A DNA stretch of 64,000 nt. Origin: Symbiodinium microadriaticum (lineage: Eukaryota; Sar; Dinophyceae; Suessiales; Symbiodiniaceae). Below the pieces are notes generated by a model, which did not search any database, was not told the origin of the DNA, and worked only from the letters and a program-made list of their open reading frames with translations. The translations under genes and the position numbers were made by a program. Shown piece after piece: positions 56,241-64,000 of this stretch. The stretch covers positions 84,521-148,520 of the forward strand of contig LSRX01000833.1 of NCBI GenBank assembly GCA_001939145.1. Direction: 5' to 3'. The first letter of the stretch is position 1, and every line of letters begins with the position of its first letter.

Positions 56241-57257
56241 CTGGTTTTAGCGCTAGTCTCAATGAACATCATCGAGTTGGCAAATGCGAACTCCTGCACC
56301 CGCAGAATCAGCATGTAGGCACCAGTCACATGCAGAGTTTCCATTCTGTGAGCCCCCTTGGAGGCCCGAGTCCTCGCCCTCAGTTCGGGTTACCTGCTGG
56401 TCAGCCAGGTCGACCTGTCACTGGGCAGCAGGAATAGACTCGGCTTTTCTCACTCCCGGCCTTGTTGGAGACGAGCATCAAGATAGCGTCCTGGTTGGTG
56501 GAGTACCTGAGCTGCCGCGGGCCACAGGCAAGAAGATTCCTCGATTTCGTTTCCTCTTGCCGAGCCGATGCACTTCCTGACCTCGTCCTGCCAGAACTTC
56601 ACGTGCTCGAAGCTGCTCCGTTGGGTGCAGTCGTAGCCTGGGTCACAAGTGTCTTTCCATAAGACGAGTCTTCTCCTCTTCCTCTTTTCTTCGACCGAAG
56701 TGCAAAGGATGATTCCCTGGGCTCCTCGATAGTACCTGCCGGTCCCAGCATGGTTCATGGCAAAGTTCGTAAAGAGGCTGGCAAAATTTCAAGGCAAGGC
56801 CAGTGGCACGAGGAAGTGAGGGTTCGGAAGCGCTCCTGCCCTGCAGTGTCCTTGGCTTCCATGACCCCACCCCGTCCTTCTTCAAATCAGCGTGCTAAGG
56901 TCGCGACCCAAAGTGCAAGCTTGAGCTTCTTGCCCCTGACTTGTAAGAACTTGGTCTTGAAATCGACGCCTCAGTCAAGTTCCTTCTGGTGAGGGCTGCA
57001 GACTACTCAGCCACACCCATTCGACTGACTGGGACGCGGCAGCACAAACCAGGGCGCAGGCCAATGGTGGACGCCTGCTTCTCGTTGAACTCATCGTCGC
57101 CTGCAGGAGCTTTAGGGAGCATAAAGGCTAGACAACGGGTGTAACCGAGCCAGTGCCGAGCCAAGCCACAGAAGCGGAGCAGGATGGAGGACTTCCCAAC
57201 TCCCGAGTCGCCGATGATGAGCAGCTTGAAGAGGTGATCGTGGGTGGACTCCGCCAT
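56241..57257 (-). CDS. RAB18: Rab18/RabC-type small GTPase, nine exons resolved
   Basis: A vesicle-traffic GTPase read in nine exons: 57257-57170, 57100-57062, 56969-56908, 56850-56810, 56735-56704, 56637-56577, 56506-56461, 56414-56373 and 56293-56241. All joints keep phase and rebuild an uninterrupted Rab domain of about 154 residues. It starts Met-Ala-Glu-Ser, then has the P-loop Gly-Asp-Ser-Gly-Val-Gly-Lys-Ser-Ser, switch I Ala-Ser-Thr-Ile-Gly-Val-Asp-Phe-Lys, switch II Trp-Asp-Thr-Ala-Gly-Gln-Glu-Arg-Phe-Arg-Thr-Leu-Thr, Tyr-Tyr-Arg-Gly-Ala-Gln-Gly, Asn-Lys-Val-Asp and Glu-Thr-Ser-Ala-Lys-Thr. Thr-Leu-Thr-Ser-Ser-Tyr-Tyr-Arg-Gly-Ala-Gln-Gly and Tyr-Ser-Thr-Asn favour Rab18/RabC. Donors are GT, GC, GT, GT, GC, GA, GC, GA, then GC; every acceptor is AG followed by G. 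The final 50 or so residues with the prenylated Cys were not located and should lie left of 56240. Rab18 acts at the ER and lipid droplets in other eukaryotes. Confidence 0.93.
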
Positions 57258-59925
57258 GCTCGGGCGCTTGGGCGTCCCCCCTTTGAACAAACGCTGAGGA
57301 TGCTTGGAGGTCACAAGCCCAAGAAGGCGGAGGCGGAGGTACAGCCAGGTACGGAAGACCTACGCCAGCCCTCACCAGATATTTCTTAATGCTTGTCTTC
57401 CAGCCCACGTCAGCGTGCGAGCGGCCATGTCTGGTCAGTGCCATCTCCTGGCTACGGCAGAGCTGCCTGGGCAAAGCTCGGAAACTTTGACGCTGCAGGA
57501 ACGCAGGCAGAATTGTCGAAAATAGTAGGCATCGACTTCTTGGAAGCCCTCCCTCCTGATGCCGGGACCAAGGGGAAGCCTTCACTCTCAGGACGCTGTA
57601 TTCGTGGCCATACCTGCGGGAGTTTCAGACTCCGGCTAGATGAGAGTGCGAAAACTCACCGATTGGTAGCACCGTTTCTAATAGTCGGCGTAAGTAGCTG
57701 CATTAGCTCGTCCAGTATCTGCACATGGCGTCTCAACAGGTCAAGAGCTCCGGAGCTGGAATGACTGGTGCGTGGCGAGTCTATGCCATGGCCGCACAAC
57801 TATTCGATACAATTCGTCCGGCCGCAATCGCTTCATGAAACCTCGAAACTGGCACGCTGAAACTCGCAAAGCCAGATCACAGGGCTCACCAGCATGACGG
57901 CCTTCTAGACGGAGAGCAAGCCTCCAAAGTGCTCAGCATGCTTGACATATGATGTTGCTGTGACAGTCAAGGCTTCTGCACCTCCGAGGTCAACTTGCGG
58001 CTGGCCGGTACCTGCGGACGGGAGAAACGAAATCGGGTGCTCCTTCCACGTCGAAGGCACTCGGGGCGCACTGGAAGGAACCTGGTCATCGAAGATCCCC
58101 ACGTTAGAAGTCACTCGTCTTGCTGCCTGCAGCACTTCGGGAAGAACGTTGGCAGGAAGCACAGCCTTTACACCTCGCACACTCCAAGCGGTGCCTGCAG
58201 CTTGGGCATGGCCCCAGGGTCGACGCGACCTCATTGAGGACTGCAACTGGCAGATATCACGAAGTATATCCAGCTTCGCTGTGTCCCAAGCATGCTCGGA
58301 ATTCAAATCCGCTCAATCTCTGCGGTTACATGGCCGGCTAGATGTGATGCCCAATGTCAAAGGGTCTCGGAGCAACACTGCTGAAACGAGGGAGAGGCAC
58401 TCCACACCGGACCAAGATGGAGGTCCACAGACAGTATGTTGTCGAGACTGGATGTGTTGACATGTGCCGATGCCATGTTGGTCGCAGTCGGACAGTCGTG
58501 CCTGTCTCACATGAAGGCCTCCGGACAACTGCGAGCACTCATTGCACTACACCGCTACCCCGACTTCCAACGTGGACGTTCGATTCTTCGCATTCTGGTC
58601 TTGCCACCAACGCAGATTGGCCGCACAAGCCTCTAAAATCACGTGCACCCAGTCTGAGCACCAGCAACATGCCCGAAAGCGCACATTCGAGGAGTTCACC
58701 CCACATTGGTAGAAACATAAGAATTTGACGGATGTCAAGGCATCGGCTCCAGGTATTCTTGCAAGTCTGGGGCCTCTTCGAGTGCCTTCGAATCGAGTCG
58801 CAGTGGCTTGTCTTAAGGGTCACTGCCACTCCTAGCAAGCTCGAAAGATGGGACTGCATACAGCCGACAAAGAGCTAGCTATGTGCCAAGAACAATGAGA
58901 TAGGCTTTGCACAGTGAACGTTTTGACAATTTGAGTCGAGGCTGGGGAAGGCTGCTCATCGAACACTTGCAGACACGTGTCAGCTTGGAGGCCTCGACAG
59001 TGTTGTAGTTGCGCCCCAGCTCGCTGTGCGTGAAGGTGCGGTGTACTTTGCTGTGGCAAGTCCTGCGTCGGCAAACCGAACCGATCTTTGTCGCAACTCA
59101 TGAGACACCGTTGCCGCCTGCACAGAATAGCTGTCGGCGGCCTCGTCAGCACAAACAGAGCCGCCATGTCACTGCACTTGTCGGCCAACCACTTCGACGT
59201 GAGGCTGCTACTCGTCCTTACCGGAGACTTGTCGTCGCTTCTTCATCCGCCTCGCTGAAACACAGAAAGAAAGCGTGGCTCCAGCATCTTCACAAGAGGT
59301 TGGAGGCAGGCCCCGTAGGCTCCATGCTTCCAATGCACCTTTGGGATGAGATGATGGATTGTCAGGTCCCGGTCCAGGCCTCAGACTCAGACAAGACTTG
59401 ACACCAGACTCAGTCTTGAAACTTCAGGGCTTCTGGCTGCAAAGCTCGCAGCAGCCCGCAACACCGTCATTGACGTTGAGGTATCTTCCAGTGTTCCTGG
59501 CCACGCACATCCTCTTCGCAGACCACGAATGGCACAATCGCTACCCGCTAACCCTTGCTCTACCTGGCACGGCGCAGCACCGCTGATGCACGCGCTGCAA
59601 CTGCCAGTCCTTTCCAACCCCGTGTTTAAGGCCTAAGCCCTTGGCACCGACTGGTCAGAAAGCTCCGATAGGCGCAGGAGTCTTGTAGACTGAAGTACTG
59701 TATGTAGAAGGGGACATGAGGCCAACATCTCAAGAACATTCAAGAACAAGATAGTCCGAAAGCGATTCCACTCGTCGTGCAATTGTCATGGATGCGAGCC
59801 CCCTACAGAAACTGTAGTTTGAAGCGCGTTAACTTGCCTAACATGGGCTGAACTGGGTTTTCGAGGTTGAAGGCAAGAGGATTTGGACATGAGGTGATCA
59901 TGAGGTCTGAGGCCTGGGAGCTGAG
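57258..59925. other. Unassigned region upstream of the Rab gene
   Basis: A plus frame at 57393-57764 (123 codons) and an antisense pair at 57905-58306 (minus, 133 codons) and 57942-58460 (plus, 172 codons) are the largest. The minus 57905-58306 frame has the more protein-like composition (Asp-Ile-Leu-Arg-Asp-Ile-Cys-Gln-Leu-Gln and Val-Leu-Pro-Glu-Val-Leu-Gln-Ala-Ala-Arg-Arg) but no known domain. The promoter of the minus-strand Rab18 gene should lie just right of 57257; no TATA-like or other element is recognisable. Confidence 0.35.
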
Positions 59926-60345
59926 GTGCCAGGCGACAAGCTCGCAACGGCAGGTGAAATCAGCGTGCCCTCCGGGCTGGACCGATGTGCTTGCCGTGGC
60001 ATGCATGACGGGCGTGCAGACAACACTTCTGTGCTGGCTGGAATGCCTCACTTCGCCTGCGCTGCATATTGCATTAGAGCTGGTATACGGAATCCGGATG
60101 CACAAGCTGAGAAGTCCCTCACCTATTGGGACGCCAGATCGGGGTGTCACCCTGAAGCCGGTACCATAGCTTCCATAGAAGGGGTGTTTGATTCCCTCAC
60201 CCCTCGGGCCAGAAGCCAGTGGCAGCGCCAGGGGCAGCGACCGGAAGTGTTGGAGCCTGCCGAGCTTCTGACAAAGTACATGCAAAGATACGGCTCGAAA
60301 AGGAACATCACCAAATCAACTCGACTCCTTTTGTACGCAGTGTGA
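59926..60345 (+). CDS. Hypothetical 139-codon frame
   Basis: A plus-strand frame whose second half is charged and plausible (Ile-Ala-Ser-Ile-Glu-Gly-Val-Phe-Asp-Ser-Leu-Thr-Pro-Arg-Ala-Arg-Ser-Gln-Trp, then Glu-Pro-Ala-Glu-Leu-Leu-Thr-Lys-Tyr-Met). A minus-strand frame of 160 codons covers it with less convincing composition. No family is recognised. Confidence 0.28.
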   Translation: MPGDKLATAGEISVPSGLDRCACRGMHDGRADNTSVLAGMPHFACAAYCIRAGIRNPDAQAEKSLTYWDARSGCHPEAGTIASIEGVFDSLTPRARSQWQRQGQRPEVLEPAELLTKYMQRYGSKRNITKSTRLLLYAV

Positions 60346-61066
60346 GACCATTAAGTCTTCGAGATTTCTGTCTGGTGCCCCGTTCCAGTCAGCCTCAAGC
60401 TTTGCTGGACCCTGGATCCATCATCCAATCCTAGCAACGACATCAGAGTATCTTCATTGCAATCGGGCTTCCTGACCGACTGGGCGGGCGTCTGGTGCAT
60501 CAAGCGCGCGTCATCTACCAACAAAGGCTGGCTTGATCTCTGCTATCAAACACATCTGAGCTGGAGTCATGATGTACTATGAATCACGATCCTGTGGACT
60601 GAACATGCTTGAATGCCTTGGGGATCCAGGTAACAAGCCATGGGAAGTCCCGTGACAACCACAGCGCGGCCGGGGAGACGGAGGGATCAAAGGCCCAGAG
60701 CAAAGACTGACCGGTGAATAGTTATTATAAAGCATTCCGCCTGTCGCCTCCGCCACTTGCGCAGAGCAGCGGATGCGCTGTGATCCCCGTTGAAAAACTA
60801 GCGCCAGAGCAACTTTGTGCGATGCATGCCTGGATCTAGTGGCGTTGATCACCCGGGCCGAGCTTTTGAAGTCGAAACGCCATGGTTCAAAACGTTCCGC
60901 GCTGCAGACAACTCCCAAGTCAACGTTGCCTACACATGGATTTACCTGGCTACAGGCGGTGCAAGAAGATACCCCCAAATCTACAACCAGTGTGTTTAAT
61001 GATGTTCGGTCGCCTACACCGTTTTCTGATCTGCAAAAATATGACATGCATGCTTGAATTAAACCT
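60346..61066. other. Intergenic region downstream of the bisphosphate nucleotidase
   Basis: Plus and minus frames of 60-156 codons without motif. The nucleotidase gene ends at 61067 reading leftward, so its 3' untranslated region lies here; no AATAAA is obvious, consistent with the general lack of that signal in dinoflagellates. Confidence 0.4.
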
Positions 61067-62734
61067 TTAGACGAAGCACGAGTGGCTAGAGTCTTCTGCC
61101 GGTGCGCAGGCGGCTAAGACCTGGTCGTGGATTAGACCGTTGCTGGCAAAGAGAGCTGCCACTCCCACCGTCCTTCCGAGGGAGAACTGTAGGGCCCGGC
61201 CGGTCAAGTCCGTCACACGGCCACCTGCCTCTTCGACAATCATCGCGCCAGCAGCAATGTCCCAAATGTACTGCGGTGTCTTCGAAATGCGCAGATAAAG
61301 ACTCGCCTGCCCTCTGGCCACCACGCCAAACTTGCACTGGCTGTCCATGCGAAGAGGTGCGCCCATCCCAAGAGCACTGGCAATTTCGGCGTGACGTCCG
61401 TGGCTGGAGTGCCCGGACTCAAGCGATTCCACATACGTCGCCTTCGACGCGTCCGAGCTACTGGACACGCAGATGGGGAACTCCTTTTTGGTGGAAATGT
61501 TCATCTGGGACGCTCCTTTGCCCTTAACCCCAATGAACACGCAGCCCTTCTCACCGTCTGGCAAGGCTGAGTCTATTGGAAGGTTAGGGCAGCCCAAAGC
61601 TGCCACTAGGACTTGACCGTTCTCTATAAGGCACAGACAAACTGCAAACTGCTCCTTCCTCAAGAAGCCCTTTGTGCCATCAATGGGATCCAATACCCAA
61701 AAGGTACCTTCACCCCCTGGATGATTTCCACGGTCAAGGGCACCAAGGACCTCTTCCAAGGAGATGTCTGCAATGAACTCTTTCACATGGTCTGACACCT
61801 TCAAAGGTCAGGCTTGCACGACTTTCTTGTGCTGTATCTCTGTACAGATACGTCACAGACACTTCGCTCTTAGATCACTCTTCCAAGTCTGTAGTATCGA
61901 ATGACCCTCTGCAGACTTCAGTGTCGAACTTCTTTAAAGCCGCTAGGGCCGCTAGGAACCGTGACGTGTGACTCGCCTTTGTCGCTAGCTTCGGGTCGGC
62001 ACGAAGAGCCGAGGCGTCCTCGAATTGCAGGCGCTACGAGACATTGCAAAAGCAAGCTCTGCCAGTCGCTCCTCCTCGCCAACCATGGGGATATGCGGAA
62101 AGGCTTGATGAAGGATGTGCCCGACGAGAGCTTGGGAAGCAAAATCTGCAATGGTGACCTGTCGATACTGGGCACCGCCGGGCACATCAGCCCACCAACT
62201 TATATAGCGCGAATGCCAAGTTTAGTGCTCAAGTTCACCTGGCGAAACCGCCACACCTTCTGCTTAGCTAGGCTGTCGTAGCCATGTCATGTGGCTGCAC
62301 CCGGGCTGAGTTGGCTCAACCTTTCTGTCGAGTCAAGGAGCTGGTGAGAAGTCTTCCTTTTTCAGGACCTCCTCGTGCAGAATATTCTTCTGGATCTTCG
62401 ACGTAAGGTGGCAGGCCTCGTGAGAGGAACGTCAGACGGTCCAACGAAAGTGCAAGACAAGGATACATCCCGCAGAGGACAGCTGTAGTGAAGACTCGTA
62501 TATGCAACTAGTGTGGCACGCAACCGCAAGAAACTGCGTGCAACTGCTCTACACTACTACAGCAGAGAGGCTTGCATCTACCACTTTGGAACAAGTTGGT
62601 TTTAATATGTTTTAATCGTCCGTGTCGTTGCCAGCTCCCGCAGACTGTAAGGCCCAGATAAGACCGACCTTCTCAACCACCTCGACGACAACTTTTCGCA
62701 GCAGTGCGAGGTCGTGCGACCCGGAGTAAGCCAT
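61067..62734 (-). CDS. HAL2: 3'(2'),5'-bisphosphate nucleotidase (HAL2/SAL1 type), complete four-exon gene
   Basis: Hydrolyses adenosine 3',5'-bisphosphate (PAP) to AMP, relieving inhibition of sulfotransferases and exoribonucleases in sulfur assimilation; Mg-dependent and lithium-sensitive in the family. Exons: 62734-62669, 62416-62342, 62158-62054 and 61798-61067. They join in phase to about 325 residues, close to the family's 320-360. Exon 1 starts at ATG (Met-Ala-Tyr-Ser-Gly-Ser). Exon 2 ends Lys-Glu-Asp-Phe-Ser-Pro and joins Val-Thr-Ile-Ala-Asp-Phe-Ala-Ser-Gln, the usual S-P-V-T-x-A-D. Exon 3 has the metal-ligand Gly-Glu-Glu. Exon 4 holds Trp-Val-Leu-Asp-Pro-Ile-Asp-Gly-Thr-Lys-Gly-Phe (Asp near residue 119) and Trp-Asp-Ile-Ala-Ala-Gly (near 261), the three signature metal/phosphate sites. 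Donors are GT, GC and GC; acceptors are all AG followed by G. The end of exon 3 could instead be nine bases earlier at another GC. No transit peptide is evident. Confidence 0.94.
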
Positions 62735-63446
62735 GTTCGAAGGAGAATCACTGTCACACTCAATGTCCGTTAAGTACACAAGGCTTGAAGGGTTGAGCTT
62801 GACTCTGATAAGATGCTTGCTACATTGCACTGCGCATAATCGTGCACGTGTCACTCAAGATGCTGGCTGTCTCTTCCCCTGACCACTCCTATGCAGTAGG
62901 CTGGCTTTGCTTGAGCCGCCTCTATGTAACACATTGGCACACTAATATGTTGGTGAACGAACCATCGTGAACCATCCATTGCGTCACGGGAGAAGCCACA
63001 TGATCAAAATCCCGGCTGTTCTGGGACCAGCCTTCGTAAGATCACGGGCACGGGACGGGCAACATGAGCGGGACCGGGAAGAAGCATAGCTCCCGCTGCT
63101 GCCTGCTACTTGCACGAGAAGACGTTGCACTAGCTACGCAAGCCTCTCAGTTTATGGTTACATGTGGCTGGCACTGTCGCTACAATGCGCTGCTTGCTTT
63201 TGATTTTCGATATCTTTGTTGGATCCTTTTGATTTTCGATATCTTTGTTGGATCCTCGTCTCCCATCTGCAAACTACCGCATGCAGGGCGCCGTGAACTC
63301 TTCTCATCGCATCGATGACCTCTGCAATTGCCCTGATGCCGTGGGGGCTACATTGCTTGGGCCGTCTACGGCGGTCCTGCATGACGGAGTTGCCCGACAT
63401 CCCTATCAAAGCCTGATGCATCAACAACTTAAGTACATGTGCAGAC
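62735..63446. other. Intergenic region upstream of the bisphosphate nucleotidase
   Basis: Contains the presumed promoter side of the nucleotidase gene and a 29-base tandem duplication at 63198-63255. Short frames only. Confidence 0.45.
63198..63255. repeat. Perfect 29-bp tandem duplication
   Basis: The unit starting TTTTGATTTTCGATATCTTT and ending GTTGGATCC occurs twice head to tail with no mismatch (63198-63226 and 63227-63255). Perfect identity implies a very recent duplication or an assembly artefact. Confidence 0.97.
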
Positions 63447-63770
63447 ATGGATGGTGCAGCATCTAAACTTGAGCAGTTCGCAAGCAGTAGCATTTCCAGG
63501 AGCTGCCCTTCGCTGCCAGCAATGGTTCGGGTCCAGTTTCATGGGCCACAACCTGGCTGCTCCATCGGTGAAACGGCCCTTTGGGCAGACGTCTCGAAAG
63601 TTTCCGAGCCTGCATTCTTGGAGCTTCTTGAATCACAAGGCCTCGCTTTGCAAATTGCCCTGATTACACAAAATAAGCCTGTCAAGCTACTACAAAGGAC
63701 TACTACATTTGTGTGCGGAACCAACAGTAGACGGTGCGTTGATGCACGGCTGGCTGCATGGTTCGAGTGA
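63447..63770 (+). CDS. Hypothetical 107-codon frame at window end
   Basis: A plus-strand frame with Val-Gln-Phe-His-Gly-Pro-Gln-Pro-Gly-Cys-Ser-Ile-Gly-Glu-Thr-Ala-Leu-Trp-Ala-Asp and Pro-Ala-Phe-Leu-Glu-Leu-Leu-Glu-Ser-Gln-Gly-Leu-Ala-Leu-Gln. The composition is good and a further plus-strand reading continues to the edge of the window, so this may be a 5' exon of a gene running out to the right. No family is recognised. Confidence 0.35.
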   Translation: MDGAASKLEQFASSSISRSCPSLPAMVRVQFHGPQPGCSIGETALWADVSKVSEPAFLELLESQGLALQIALITQNKPVKLLQRTTTFVCGTNSRRCVDARLAAWFE

Positions 63771-64000
63771 GATTCTTGTCTCAGCCGATGGAGAAAAAGC
63801 CTCGCATCGGACCGGAATTTTGATGGCGCTGTCAGGATGTCGACGGCAGCAAAGCTCACACGTATTCATCTACAAATAAGCTCCGGTCCGGTTGGCGCAG
63901 CACAGACGCTGTTCCTTTTCGTTCGGCCCTCAGTCATGATCTCGAGCTGTATGACACCGCTGGGAAAATCTTCCCTCCGAGGCGACGACGGTCGGCGAGG

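Overview
The window looks like nuclear DNA of a dinoflagellate, probably Symbiodiniaceae (the family-level call is inference). The evidence is: GC-moderate, gene-sparse sequence; genes cut into many short exons; introns that repeatedly begin GC or GA as well as GT and end AG followed by G; long simple-sequence tracts; blocks of the TTTAGGG telomere-type heptamer; and a degenerate LINE-type endonuclease. No bacterial-style operons, rRNA, tRNA or CRISPR were seen.

Layout. 1-8.7 kb: a compound triplet/hexamer microsatellite, unassigned DNA, a short exon with a D-G-D-x-I-T-W motif (about 5.8 kb) and CA/GT tracts. 8.97-10.08 kb: an intronless membrane acyltransferase-3 gene. 10.6-11.1 kb: exons of a coiled-coil protein. 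11-18.6 kb: nothing recognised. 18.6-20.1 kb: degenerate telomere-like repeats, then a 31-bp minisatellite. 22.2-25.0 kb: a 292-residue basic protein and a carrier-like membrane protein. 28.47-31.5 kb: an extremely AT-rich island with a 361-base gap, foreign in composition. 31.5-39.5 kb: weak, unidentified coding signals. 39.5-43.5 kb (minus): two KH RNA-binding domains with recurring helical/acidic motifs between them, and other unassigned exons. 44.6-46.3 kb (minus): a Pro-rich protein. 46.5-50.5 kb: a possible ADP-ribosyltransferase-fold fragment, a Gly/Lys-rich plus-strand gene, a LINE remnant and a GT8 glycosyltransferase. 52-57.3 kb (minus): unidentified exons, a histidine-phosphatase fragment and a clear Rab18-type GTPase. 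61.07-62.73 kb (minus): a full-length 3'(2'),5'-bisphosphate nucleotidase in four exons.

The assigned genes are housekeeping or membrane functions (lipid/sugar acylation, vesicle traffic, PAP removal in sulfur metabolism, RNA binding, glycosylation) with no obvious shared pathway. Most assigned genes from 39 to 63 kb are on the minus strand, as expected for dinoflagellate unidirectional gene blocks, with one plus-strand gene at 46.9-47.7 kb. Exon models were read by hand. Only the Rab18, bisphosphate nucleotidase, acyltransferase and KH calls are strong; many other entries are coding-like sequence without a family.
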